A DNA stretch of 64,000 nucleotides from a virus: the IMG/VR virus record IMGVR_UViG_3300047462_000185, positions 42,638 through 106,637 of that record; one strand, 5' to 3'. The translations under genes and the position numbers were made by a program. This document shows positions 24,713 through 32,363 of the stretch, in pieces (positions within the stretch are counted from its first letter, which is position 1; each line of letters begins with the position of its first letter). The notes below the pieces were generated by a model. That model did no database searches, was not told where the DNA came from, and was given only the letters and a program-made list of their open reading frames with translations.

Positions 24713-25156
24713 CTACCGGGACGTGATCAGCTCCAGCAGGCCAAGGGCTGGGCGGGCGAGCGATTGTGTTGGTTCGACACGTGTTGTCCGAACCGTGGCT
24801 TCGCGGCTGATCACGATCCACGCGCCGGCGCTTTCCGTCGTCATGGGCAAGCCCATCACCGGTGCGTTTCGGTGCGTTGGCCCGATCTGGTGACGTCCGC
24901 GCTGCCTCGGGTGACGCGGGTCGGAATCGGCTCTTGGCGGTATCTTGAGAATTGTCGAGAGAGTTGCCTGAGGTGCCGATACGTCTTCGATCGGTATCAT
25001 CCTCTGATCCTGGCGTCCTTCGCCTGGACCGCTCGGTCGACGCGCCAGTGATTGGCAGCGTGTAGCACCGCTGAAGGGAGTGCGAGCGTCCTGTGGGATG
25101 ATCGGCTGCTGCGCCAATGGCGCGCTGCCTGAGTGATAGATGGGGAGGCGTATCAT
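24713..25156 (-). CDS. unknown protein, 147 aa
   Basis: Start MIRLPIYHSGSAPLAQQ at 25156 directly behind AAAGGA and a leader stem-loop (CCTGC/GCAGG) like those of neighbouring genes. The composition is unusual (many Pro/Arg/Ser), so it could be spurious; the C-terminal 45 residues (GAWIVISREATVRTTRVEP) look most protein-like and may start at an internal ATG near 24837. Confidence 0.45.
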   Translation of the reverse strand: MIRLPIYHSGSAPLAQQPIIPQDARTPFSGATRCQSLARRPSGPGEGRQDQRMIPIEDVSAPQATLSTILKIPPRADSDPRHPRQRGRHQIGPTHRNAPVMGLPMTTESAGAWIVISREATVRTTRVEPTQSLARPALGLLELITSR

Positions 25157-25218
25157 TCCTTTCAAGGGGTGAACCCTTTCATCGGCCTGCATCGAGCAGG
25201 AAGGCCCGCCGGAGCGGG

Positions 25219-25395
25219 TTAGTCGGTGGGAGGCCGGTCGACGAAGACCGAGCCAACCTGCGTGTATGAGAATTTCCCGATATGCACGCTGGTGATGAAA
25301 TTCACGCGCAGGCCAGCTTCATGAGCGGCTTGGATGGCTTTGTTGAGCTGATCAGACCTTTGGCGAATCAGCACTTCGTGTTCCTCGTCTGTCAC
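25219..25395 (-). CDS. unknown small protein, 58 aa
   Basis: GTG start two bases beyond the upstream stop. Sequence MTDEEHEVLIRQRSDQLNKA then a strand-rich C-terminal half. Short but well-formed, with normal codon usage. Confidence 0.65.
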   Translation of the reverse strand: MTDEEHEVLIRQRSDQLNKAIQAAHEAGLRVNFITSVHIGKFSYTQVGSVFVDRPPTD

Positions 25396-25396
25396 G

Positions 25397-25576
25397 TCAG
25401 CCGTCCTTCGCGGTGATTTTCAGCTTCCAGTCGCCAACGGTGTTGCCGTTGATGTCGACGGCGTTGCCCTCCATGAGTCCGTTTTGAATCTGGTGGGAAA
25501 CCTCGCGCAGTATGCGGGTCATTTCGCTTGCGCCATAGCCGTCGTTGAACGCGGCGTTGCCTGTGTCGATCTTCAT
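25397..25576 (-). CDS. unknown small protein, 59 aa
   Basis: Reads MKIDTGNAAFNDGYGASEMT... to KLKITAKDG. GAGGAG lies 15 bases before this ATG, too far; the position expected for the start in this leader family reads ATA, so the original start may have been lost by mutation. A type A leader hairpin (CCGGC/GCCGG) precedes it. Confidence 0.65.
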   Translation of the reverse strand: MKIDTGNAAFNDGYGASEMTRILREVSHQIQNGLMEGNAVDINGNTVGDWKLKITAKDG

Positions 25577-25623
25577 TCTGAATATGTGGTTCTCCTCAGT
25601 CCGGCGGGATGCCGGGCACCGGG

Positions 25624-25785
25624 TCAGCCGGTTTCGATTGCGTTTACGTCGGCGATACGCGCTACGGTCTGGCGCTTGCCGTCAAGAGTCACACCTACGA
25701 CGGAAGGGATAAACCCTGCCGCATCGTAGAAACGCACCACGCGGAAAATCAAAGTGGGATATCCGATCAAGGTGAAGTGGCTCAT
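25624..25785 (-). CDS. unknown small protein, 53 aa
   Basis: Start MSHFTLIGYPTLIFRVV with GAGGAGACGAAAG and a type A leader hairpin. Strand-rich, no motif recognised. Confidence 0.7.
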   Translation of the reverse strand: MSHFTLIGYPTLIFRVVRFYDAAGFIPSVVGVTLDGKRQTVARIADVNAIETG

Positions 25786-25824
25786 CTTTCGTCTCCTCAG
25801 TCCGGCGGGATCGCCGGGCACCGG

Positions 25825-26040
25825 CTAGGCCGGTTTCGTCTCAGGCCATTCGATGCCTTCCGCGACGCCTGCGAGATGATAGATGTCGCGGGGCGATACG
25901 TCAGTAGGAGCCGAAAGACGGCAAGCGTTCTGCGCGAAGGCGACCTTTGCCGCAGGCATTCCGGCTGCTGCGTTCCGGGCGAGATGCCGCAGATGTGGGT
26001 AGCGCCGCACGTAGGCGTCGAGAACTGATTGTGGGATCAT
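25825..26040 (-). CDS. unknown small protein, 71 aa
   Basis: Start MIPQSVLDAYVRRYPHL with GAGGAGAAAATA and type A leader hairpin. The helical first half ends in a Tyr/His-rich patch, the C-terminal half includes DIYHLAGVAEGIEWPE. No family recognised. Confidence 0.7.
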   Translation of the reverse strand: MIPQSVLDAYVRRYPHLRHLARNAAAGMPAAKVAFAQNACRLSAPTDVSPRDIYHLAGVAEGIEWPETKPA

Positions 26041-26103
26041 TATTTTCTCCTCAGTCCGGCGGGATGCCGGGCATCCGGCCAGGTCGATCCTGGCCGGGTT
26101 TCG

Positions 26104-26784
26104 CTAAAAGGTGAAGGCGCGAATCACGGGCGCGCTGCCGTCAAGCGGCGCGTAGCACGTCCGGACCGAGGGCCGGTCGATCTGCACGGTTAGCGTCCCT
26201 GTGGGATGCGCGTTCTCCGCCTCGATCATCACCCGGGCCAGCCGGTAGATTGTCGAGCAGTTCAGCTCGTGGGCGCGCGCTTCGGTGATGGTGCCCTCCG
26301 TGGTGAAGAGCGAGACCTCGCCGCTGAGCCATCGCGTCGCTCCCTCCATAGTCAGCCCGGATGGACTGTAGTCCAGCGACCCGTAGGGGCGAGGCTGGAT
26401 GGAGATGTGGGACACATGGCTCCGCTCCACCCGGGCAACGTATTGCCTGATCGGCGTGGGAGAAGCGGCGTCGGCCTGGAAGGCGCTGATACGCTCGAGC
26501 TGCAGGCAGAGCAGCTTGATGGCTGTCTGATATTCGCTGTCCTTCGGCCTTTTCTTGCCGAGATAGCGCCAGAACGCCGGCAGGGAGCTGGTGCGCATGA
26601 CGTGGTCATGGGCATACCAGAGCCCGTGGCTGATGTTCCGGGGGTCGGGTTCCTCGTTGGCGCGGCCGTCCATCTGCTGGATGAAGGTCCGCAGATGGGG
26701 GTGGGTCGGGGCCGTGGTGCCGATCGCACCGGCGCCGGCCAGGCCGCGCACGAAGTCCGACGTCATGTCGTAGAGCAAGGTCAT
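26104..26784 (-). CDS. unknown protein, 226 aa
   Basis: Start MTLLYDMTSDFVRGLAG with AAAGG and the type B double stem-loop leader. Contains YAHDHVMRTSSLPAFWRYLGKKRP and several Trp/Tyr-rich segments; no catalytic motif seen. Largest protein of the array. Confidence 0.7.
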   Translation of the reverse strand: MTLLYDMTSDFVRGLAGAGAIGTTAPTHPHLRTFIQQMDGRANEEPDPRNISHGLWYAHDHVMRTSSLPAFWRYLGKKRPKDSEYQTAIKLLCLQLERISAFQADAASPTPIRQYVARVERSHVSHISIQPRPYGSLDYSPSGLTMEGATRWLSGEVSLFTTEGTITEARAHELNCSTIYRLARVMIEAENAHPTGTLTVQIDRPSVRTCYAPLDGSAPVIRAFTF

Positions 26785-26854
26785 TAGTGTGCCTTTCTGC
26801 CGGGAAGCGCCGGCTGATCGCGCTGGATGGGGGTCCAGCAAGGCCCCTGGTTGG

Positions 26855-27052
26855 CTAGGGGTCTTCGAGCGTCGGGCCGTCATTGTGGCTCGCCAGGATC
26901 GGCGCGCCGGTGCGATGAGCCTCTGCCATGCGGCGAGCTTGGTCGCGCGTGTAGCCCGCGCGCTCGAGCGCGAGAATGAGCGACATTTCGCTATTGTGGT
27001 CGTTCGACCATTTGTCGTTGTGCCGTCGCTCGAAGAAGTTTTCTTTGCTCAC
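26855..27052 (-). CDS. unknown small protein, 65 aa
   Basis: GTG start overlapping the upstream TGA (GTGA). Reads MSKENFFERRHNDKWSNDHN, then an ubiquitin-associated-like helix ILALERAGYTRDQARRMAE. Longer in-frame starts overlap the upstream gene. Confidence 0.65.
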   Translation of the reverse strand: MSKENFFERRHNDKWSNDHNSEMSLILALERAGYTRDQARRMAEAHRTGAPILASHNDGPTLEDP

Positions 27053-27213
27053 GGCAGTTCGCCGGTCGGGCGGCCGAGCTTGCGCCGCAGCCGGTTGATC
27101 TGCGGCTCGTAGAGGGCGCGCGCCGCCGGCGTCGCAGCGGCTAGCTGCTCGGCGATGAACTGGCGGTCTCTTGGGCATTTGGCGAGCCTGGATGGGGCGA
27201 ACCGGGTCGACAT
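27049..27213 (-). CDS. unknown small protein, 54 aa
   Basis: Start ATG 27213 (MSTRFAPSRLAKCPRD). Its first 12 bases are the second copy of a 22-bp tandem repeat whose first copy holds the end of the upstream gene. Helical, basic. Confidence 0.6.
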   Translation of the reverse strand: MSTRFAPSRLAKCPRDRQFIAEQLAAATPAARALYEPQINRLRRKLGRPTGELP

Positions 27214-27244
27214 CGACCACTCACCGGGTCGACATCGACCACTC
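27201..27244. repeat. 22-bp perfect tandem repeat at a gene junction
   Basis: Two exact copies, 27201-27222 and 27223-27244. On the coding strand each contains GAGTGGTCG-ATG-TCGACCCGG, so the upstream protein ends MSTR and the downstream one begins MSTR. This looks like a slippage duplication that created a second start. Confidence 0.85.
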
Positions 27245-27412
27245 GCCCCCGATCCGCTTGCAGGCCGCCTCCGCGGCGTTCCTGGCACGATTGGCGGCCA
27301 GGTCTTCAAGGTGTGCGATCTCGGCGCGGATGCGCTGGATCACCTCGTCACGGGTCGGACCGGGCGTGGTGAGTGCAGGACCGCCGTTGTGGCCGATTTT
27401 CGATAGTGGCAT
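27221..27412 (-). CDS. HNGGP-motif small phage protein, 63 aa
   Basis: Start MPLSKIGHNGGPALTTP with AAAGGCCTCCC and a type B leader. The SKIGHNGGP N terminus is a recurrent signature of small alphaproteobacterial phage proteins. The rest is a single helix. Function unknown. Confidence 0.75.
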   Translation of the reverse strand: MPLSKIGHNGGPALTTPGPTRDEVIQRIRAEIAHLEDLAANRARNAAEAACKRIGGEWSMSTR

Positions 27413-27476
27413 GGGAGGCCTTTCTGCCGGCGAAGCGGCCGGCTGGACGCGCTGCACGGTGTGCAGCAAGGCCCCG

Positions 27477-27683
27477 CTAGGCGGGGGTAGCAGGCCCCTC
27501 AGGGCGCATGGAGTTGGGATGGGTGGGCAGCTGGCACCGCTTCGTCGTGAAGCGCGCCAGGCGCCGGTTTTCGCGTCGGATGAACCGAACCGCACTGGCC
27601 AGCGCCGCGACCTGGTCGGTCGCGAAGCAGTCGAGCGTCACGTAGTTGTGGTAGCTCGGGTGCCAGAAGCGATAGGTGAACAT
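27477..27683 (-). CDS. unknown small protein, 68 aa
   Basis: Start MFTYRFWHPSYHNYVTL, eight bases after the upstream stop. Aromatic N terminus, basic C terminus. No family recognised; start chosen because the longer ORF overlaps the zinc-protein gene. Confidence 0.6.
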   Translation of the reverse strand: MFTYRFWHPSYHNYVTLDCFATDQVAALASAVRFIRRENRRLARFTTKRCQLPTHPNSMRPEGPATPA

Positions 27684-27691
27684 CTGCACGG

Positions 27692-27895
27692 CTACGCCGT
27701 CATGATCAGCAGCTGCTCGGCGCCATAGACTGCCGCCTCGCCGCACATCTCGCACTCGCCGCCTTCCATGTCGGGCTCGCATTCCTCGGCCTCTGCGCCG
27801 CATGCGGTGCAGAAGCCGGGGCTGTCGAGACTGGTTAGGTGCCGTTCGACCGCTTTCATGATGCGGTCCGTCGTGATGGACTCATGGATCTTCAT
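27692..27895 (-). CDS. small zinc-ribbon protein, 67 aa
   Basis: Start MKIHESITTDRIMKAVE with AAAGGCATACCC and type B leader. CTACG and CEMCG give a four-cysteine zinc ribbon flanking an acidic loop. Probably nucleic-acid or protein binding. Confidence 0.75.
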   Translation of the reverse strand: MKIHESITTDRIMKAVERHLTSLDSPGFCTACGAEAEECEPDMEGGECEMCGEAAVYGAEQLLIMTA

Positions 27896-27960
27896 GGGTA
27901 TGCCTTTCTGCCGGTAAGCGCCGGCTGATCGCGCTGCACGGTGTGCAGCAAGGCGCCCGG

Positions 27961-28413
27961 TCACGCCGGGCTTTCGGCAATCGTTTTCGGCTTGAACATG
28001 ACCAGCGAGATCGCGTCGGCCGTGAGGTCGATGATCAGTTCGGTCATGTTCGGCGGATAGGTCGCGAGTGCGGCATTCAGCTCGGTGAGCAGGATATGCT
28101 CCGAGCCATCGTCGCCGCCGAACAATCTGTTCTTCGCCTCCCACCAGTCGTCGAAGTCCATCTTGGTCGGATCGCACTCGCGTGCGTAGACCACGAAGCT
28201 CTTCGTCTTTGACTGGTTCGGATCAGCGGGATCGGGCGGCACGAGCAGGCCCGGATCGCCGTTGCTCATCAGGTAGACACCAACATCGCCGACCAGCATC
28301 AAGGCAGGCTTCGGTTTGCCTTTCTTGCCGTATTGGCGGTGATGCTTCGGGGCTGCGGCGCAATGTTCGATCAAACGTCGCACGCCTATCAGGTCGAAGT
28401 GTATCCGAGACAT
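27961..28413 (-). CDS. DUF3085-like phage protein, 150 aa
   Basis: Start MSRIHFDLIGVRRLIEH with AAAGG and type B leader. Contains PALMLVGDVGVYLMSNG, FVVYARECDP, DDWWEAKNRLFGGDDG, which match my memory of the DUF3085 family. Function of the family unknown. Confidence 0.8.
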   Translation of the reverse strand: MSRIHFDLIGVRRLIEHCAAAPKHHRQYGKKGKPKPALMLVGDVGVYLMSNGDPGLLVPPDPADPNQSKTKSFVVYARECDPTKMDFDDWWEAKNRLFGGDDGSEHILLTELNAALATYPPNMTELIIDLTADAISLVMFKPKTIAESPA

Positions 28414-28476
28414 GGGTTGGTCCTTTCTGCCGGTGAGCGCCGGCTGGACGCGCTGGACGAGGTCCAGCAAGGAGCT

Positions 28477-28608
28477 TCACCCCTCTGCATCTGGATCAGA
28501 TTGGCGAGGCGTGAAGCAAAGCACTCCGATCAGCAGGCCAGCACCTAGCCCGATTAGGCCAAGGCTGCCCCATCTGAGCAACGTGCTGATGAGGAACAAA
28601 AGAGTCAT
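28477..28608 (-). CDS. small membrane protein, 43 aa
   Basis: Start MTLLFLISTLLRWGSLG with AAAGGCACACCC and type B leader. Two short hydrophobic stretches form one or two membrane helices, then a charged C-terminal tail. Possibly a membrane-acting phage effector. Confidence 0.65.
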   Translation of the reverse strand: MTLLFLISTLLRWGSLGLIGLGAGLLIGVLCFTPRQSDPDAEG

Positions 28609-28673
28609 GGGTGTGCCTTTCTGCCGGATAGCGCCGGCTGATCGCCCCGCATCGGATGCGGGAAGGCCCGCCG

Positions 28674-29153
28674 TTAGGCGGGGATAGGCTTCTCCGGCGC
28701 CAGCGGTGCATCGATCCGCAGGAACTCGTTGATGGGGTTGTGGTCCGCCTGTTCGTAGGCGCTCGTGTCGATCTCGCGCAGCTCGATGGTCTGGCTGTAG
28801 GCGACATGCCAGCACACGTGATCCTTGGAGGTCACGTGCGCGACCAGGCAGTCGAACCTGTCGCCCGGAGCCTTCGAAATGGCGGTCTCGGCGTTCATTC
28901 GGTCCACCGGATTTTCCATGTTGAGATAGCGCCAGAACATCCAGACGTGGCTGGTGCGCGAGTCGATCATTGGCCATTCCAGGCCTTCCTTGTGCTGGAT
29001 GATGTCGCCGCGCTTGAAGGTCGGGACGGCCTTGTTGAACTGGGCCAGCCTGGCGCGCAGCTCGACCACCTGAGCCTCGGGAATGTCCCGATGCGTTTTC
29101 TGGTCGACCGTGCCGCGGGCCGCGCCCATCAGGTCTGAAAGTGAAAGAAGCAT
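28674..29153 (-). CDS. unknown protein, 159 aa
   Basis: Start MLLSLSDLMGAARGTVD with AAAGGATAAC. Contains FKRGDIIQHKEGLEWPMID and CLVAHVTSKDHVCWHVAYS, suggesting a small beta-barrel-like fold. Type B leader upstream. Function unknown. Confidence 0.7.
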   Translation of the reverse strand: MLLSLSDLMGAARGTVDQKTHRDIPEAQVVELRARLAQFNKAVPTFKRGDIIQHKEGLEWPMIDSRTSHVWMFWRYLNMENPVDRMNAETAISKAPGDRFDCLVAHVTSKDHVCWHVAYSQTIELREIDTSAYEQADHNPINEFLRIDAPLAPEKPIPA

Positions 29154-29254
29154 GGATGTTATCCTTTCTGCCGGGACGCGCCGGCTGATCGCTCCGCGGG
29201 GATCGCGGAAAGGAATGAGCCGCCCCACCCGATTTGGGCAGGGCGGCTCGTTGG

Positions 29255-29572
29255 TCAGATACTCGGCTCGGGCCGCTCCTCGATCACGACATTGCCGAGA
29301 TCGATGGCGGGGCTGGGAGCCTCGCGGGTGAACATCGCCTTGGCACGGCGCATGCCGGCCTGGCTGGCGGTGCTCAGCTTGCTCATCCCGGTCGTGGCGC
29401 AGCGGTGGGCCTGGTAGGCGCCATATGCGGCGACACCGATCGTGCCGCAGATCACCACCACGGCGGCGAGAGCCTGGACGCCTTGAAGGGCCCCTTCACG
29501 GAGCATGGGAGCGGCGGCGCGGCCCACGTTGACCATGACGGGAACGGCGGGACGGATGATGGACTGGAGCAT
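29255..29572 (-). CDS. single-span membrane protein, 105 aa
   Basis: Start MLQSIIRPAVPVMVNVG with AAGGAGAAC. A hydrophobic helix at about residues 30-55 (ALAAVVVICGTIGVAAYGAY) separates a basic N terminus from a cytosolic-like tail. Leader contains the SL2 part of the type B module. Confidence 0.7.
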   Translation of the reverse strand: MLQSIIRPAVPVMVNVGRAAAPMLREGALQGVQALAAVVVICGTIGVAAYGAYQAHRCATTGMSKLSTASQAGMRRAKAMFTREAPSPAIDLGNVVIEERPEPSI

Positions 29573-29714
29573 GGGGTGTTCTCCTTGGGATTTCGCCGGA
29601 AGCGCCGGCTGAACGCCCTCAGCTGAGCTGAGGGATCCCGGACCGCGCCACTTGTGGCGCAGCCCTCGCGCGGGGGCGTTCGCATCGCTGCGGCCCGCAC
29701 GACCTAGGGATTGA

Positions 29715-30062
29715 TCAGGCATTGACGACTTGTTGCAGCACGCCGCGCAGCTGGTCGCGATGAGGGGTCAGCAGTTCGGCAGTCGCCAGAATCTGCAGCC
29801 CCGTCGCGAAGCAGTTGCGTGACCGTGTGATCGTGTCGAGATGATCAGGGGGGAAGTCTGTCCCGACCAGGGCCAGGATGATCATCTCGTTGCGGCGCCG
29901 GCGCCGGGCCATGCCGATCCGGATCCGCTGTATCAGGTCTTTGCCTTCGTCGTAGAGCAGCTGGTATCCGGCCGAGAGGGTAATGCCGCCGACCAGGGCG
30001 CCGAGCGCAACCGCGCCGCGCCTCAGGAAGGGCCGGGCCAATGCTGTGGACATGGGGGTCAT
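29715..30062 (-). CDS. unknown protein with N-terminal hydrophobic segment, 115 aa
   Basis: Start MTPMSTALARPFLRRGA with AAGGAGAGACGC. A hydrophobic stretch (AVALGALVGGITLSAGY) may anchor it; an Arg-rich patch RRRRRNE follows. An operator copy lies 86 bases upstream. Confidence 0.7.
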   Translation of the reverse strand: MTPMSTALARPFLRRGAVALGALVGGITLSAGYQLLYDEGKDLIQRIRIGMARRRRRNEMIILALVGTDFPPDHLDTITRSRNCFATGLQILATAELLTPHRDQLRGVLQQVVNA

Positions 30063-30148
30063 GCGTCTCTCCTTGGTGTTTCGACCGGTCGGACCGGCCC
30101 TTATCGAGGGTCAAACGTGACCCGAAACCACAGCGAGACTCATGTTTA

Positions 30149-30162
30149 CACAGATATATGTG
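30149..30162 (-). promoter_or_regulatory. operator palindrome CACAG-ATAT-ATGTG
   Basis: One left-arm change, right arm followed by GTTTG; lies in an AT-rich stretch before the leftward gene at 30062 and may overlap its promoter. Confidence 0.6.
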
Positions 30163-30294
30163 GTTTGAAAAAGAAGAATTTCAAGACCCGAAACGATTTC
30201 CGCCCCGACTGCCGAGGTTCGCCTGTGGGGTTGGTCCCACCCGCGTCGCGGGTTCGCGCCTGAAGCGCTCGTCGGGGGATCTGGGTGGCGGCCC

Positions 30295-30522
30295 TCAATG
30301 GATCTCGTATCGCTCGATCATGAGCCAGCCGCCGCATCTCTGGGGCTTGCAGGTGCAGGCGCCAGGGACGGCGATCATTTCGACCGAGCCGTCTGGGCAG
30401 GACAGGATGCAGCCACGTGGCGTGGTGTGGACGTGGTAGCCGCACCCCTCGTAGTGGCGGGCCGACATGTTGATGAACTGGTCGAGCGAGACGACCTTCT
30501 TGGGTCTCTGGCGCGCAGCCAT
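30295..30522 (-). CDS. unknown small protein, 75 aa
   Basis: Start MAARQRPKKVVSLDQFI with GGAGAAGCATCA. Several cysteines (EGCGYHVH, CILSC, CTCKPQRCGG) suggest zinc binding. Its leader includes CCCGCGCC hairpin sequence. Confidence 0.7.
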   Translation of the reverse strand: MAARQRPKKVVSLDQFINMSARHYEGCGYHVHTTPRGCILSCPDGSVEMIAVPGACTCKPQRCGGWLMIERYEIH

Positions 30523-30573
30523 TGATGCTTCTCCGTGTCGTGAGGCGCGGGGATCCACGCCTTCCCGCCCGGC

Positions 30574-30876
30574 TCAGCCGGGTTCGCCTTGCGGCTCATC
30601 AGGGGATTTTTTCGGCACGAAAGATTTCATGCCGCCGTCGTTTTCGATCTGATGGTGATTTTTCAGCGTATCGGACAGCAATCTGGCGACGCTGCCTGAA
30701 CTGAGAAAGCCGATGATTTGCTTCTGATCGACGCCTAACTTGGCGACGCACTCGTTGTAGATTTCCATCGGCGAGAAGTTGCGATAATCCTGCGTGAGTT
30801 CGACGCGCACCAGCGCATAGATGACGTTGGTCCCGTCGCTCAGCAGGGTTTTGATCGTATTGGGCATATCTGACAT
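30574..30876 (-). CDS. unknown protein, 100 aa, paralogue of the 30953 gene
   Basis: Start with AAGGAGATCCCC. The core IIKTLLSDGTNVIYALVRVEL...FSPMEIYNE parallels AIIKQMAELDGPKVGYALVRFEL...YAPDEIKSD of the next gene, so they arose by duplication. Helix-rich C-terminal half. Function unknown. Confidence 0.75.
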   Translation of the reverse strand: MSDMPNTIKTLLSDGTNVIYALVRVELTQDYRNFSPMEIYNECVAKLGVDQKQIIGFLSSGSVARLLSDTLKNHHQIENDGGMKSFVPKKSPDEPQGEPG

Positions 30877-30952
30877 GGGGATCTCCTTATGTTGGTCCCG
30901 CCCGGCCTAGCCGGGTTCGCCCTTGGCGGGCTCGTCTGGGGATTTGGGACGG

Positions 30953-31219
30953 CTAACGAACATCGCGGTGCTCAGCTTGCTCGGTCATTGGCATGTTGCG
31001 CATAATGCCGAGCAGGATATTACGAGCTGCGGATGAGTTCATCGTCGTGATAACGGTCTCGGTCGACAACCTAGCGTGGCGCACCACGTCGGACTTTATC
31101 TCATCCGGCGCGTAGTTCTTGAGCGAATAGGGAAGCTCGAACCGCACCAGGGCATAGCCCACCTTCGGTCCGTCTAGCTCGGCCATCTGCTTGATTATTG
31201 CCATCGGGTGCATTGGCAT
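30953..31219 (-). CDS. unknown protein, 88 aa, paralogue of the 30574 gene
   Basis: Start ATG 31219 with GAAGGAAATCCCC. See the paralogue for the shared core. An operator palindrome lies 21 bases upstream, inside the leader. Confidence 0.7.
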   Translation of the reverse strand: MPMHPMAIIKQMAELDGPKVGYALVRFELPYSLKNYAPDEIKSDVVRHARLSTETVITTMNSSAARNILLGIMRNMPMTEQAEHRDVR

Positions 31220-31240
31220 GGGGATTTCCTTCTGCTGAAG

Positions 31241-31254
31241 CACATATTGATGTG
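31241..31254 (-). promoter_or_regulatory. operator palindrome CACAT-ATTG-ATGTG
   Basis: Perfect arms, 21 bases before the leftward start at 31219, inserted between the type C leader hairpin and the Shine-Dalgarno sequence. Confidence 0.65.
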
Positions 31255-31285
31255 CTTTCCCGCCCGCACACAAGCGGGTTCGCGC

Positions 31286-31651
31286 CTATGCGGCGCTCGT
31301 CTGGGGAAGCTCGGCCAGCATCTGGGGTGAAAGGCGCAGGTTGGCGTGGGGACGCCGCGCCGCCTCTTGGCAGGCCATGTAGCCGATTGCCTGGCGAATC
31401 TTCTGCGCCGCGGCGTGAACCGTGCCGTCATAGGCCGGTTTCGTCACCACGGGCACAGACCAACCGGCCACCTTGTGCAGGCCGCATTGGAGAGCGCCGC
31501 CGGCATGCAAGCTCTGAATCGCCGTCTCGAAGGCTTTCACCTCGTGGGGCTGGACCACGGCGCAGAACCGTAGCTCGGCCGTGGTGTAGGTCTGGCGCTG
31601 GTTGATCGCCATAGCAAGCAGGACGCGCCGCTCCATTGGATCGGTGAACAT
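31286..31651 (-). CDS. unknown protein, 121 aa
   Basis: Start MFTDPMERRVLLAMAIN with TAGGAGATTCCC. Helical N-terminal half could be a winged helix (TAELRFCAVVQPHEVKAFE). Its last residues, PQTSAA, are encoded by the repeated type C module. Confidence 0.7.
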   Translation of the reverse strand: MFTDPMERRVLLAMAINQRQTYTTAELRFCAVVQPHEVKAFETAIQSLHAGGALQCGLHKVAGWSVPVVTKPAYDGTVHAAAQKIRQAIGYMACQEAARRPHANLRLSPQMLAELPQTSAA

Positions 31652-31700
31652 GGGAATCTCCTATTTGGTTGGTCCCACCCGCCGCAGCGGGTTCGCGCCG

Positions 31701-31892
31701 TCAGGCGCTCGTCTGGGGAAGGAACTGGTCGGCCGGCGCCGCGCTGTCGCGGATCGCCTCGGCGATCGCGGCCGTCACCTCGTCTCGATCGGGCCGGAAC
31801 GGCCGGTGATCGAGGGTCAGGTCGGCCGAGACGCGGATCACGGCGGCGCGCCGAACAGAGCAGGGCCAGCTGGACAGTGTCATGCGGAACAT
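31701..31892 (-). CDS. unknown small protein, 63 aa
   Basis: Start MFRMTLSSWPCSVRRAA with AAAGGCATATCCCC and type B leader. Ends PQTSA, again from the repeated type C module. No motif. Confidence 0.65.
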   Translation of the reverse strand: MFRMTLSSWPCSVRRAAVIRVSADLTLDHRPFRPDRDEVTAAIAEAIRDSAAPADQFLPQTSA

Positions 31893-31961
31893 GGGGATAT
31901 GCCTTTCTGCCGGGAAGCGCCGGCTGATCGCGCTGGATGGGGGTCCAGCAAGGCGCCCGCG

Positions 31962-32363
31962 CTAGGCGGGCTCCAGGACATGCTCCTGGGCAGGAACGGT
32001 TGGCCTGGTGGTGAGAGGCGTGCCATCGGGGTGCTCGCCCCACGCCTTCAGGCGCTCGATCGCGAGATCGAACATCTTCAGCACGGCCGGGTGGCCATAC
32101 ACGTCGTTCAGGTGAATGACGCTTAAGGCTCCTGGCTCAACCGCTCTCACGACCGAGGTCAGGGTCGGTGTGCCGCGCTCACCGTCGAGCTCGGCATTTT
32201 GGCTGACGAAGCGACAGGCCCCGATGGCGCACCACCGGACCGCGTTCGCCTGCAAAGCGAACGCGGATTCGCCCGAAGCATCGCGTGCCGCGGCAAACCG
32301 GCAATACCGATTTGGATCGCTGATCAGCGCCCGCGCCGCGACATACATCTCGAATTCGGTCAT
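31962..32363 (-). CDS. unknown protein, 133 aa, first gene of the small-gene array
   Basis: Start MTEFEMYVAARALISDP with GGAGGATTCC. Contains RWCAIGACRFVSQN and ALSVIHLNDVYGHPAVL, a pattern I recall from DUF6197-like phage proteins; not certain. Promoter-proximal gene of the leftward array. Confidence 0.7.
   Translation of the reverse strand: MTEFEMYVAARALISDPNRYCRFAAARDASGESAFALQANAVRWCAIGACRFVSQNAELDGERGTPTLTSVVRAVEPGALSVIHLNDVYGHPAVLKMFDLAIERLKAWGEHPDGTPLTTRPTVPAQEHVLEPA

Noticed and set aside
24161-25051. 296-aa rightward open frame
   Set aside because: It spans the strong bidirectional terminator and has no ribosome site or recognisable domain.
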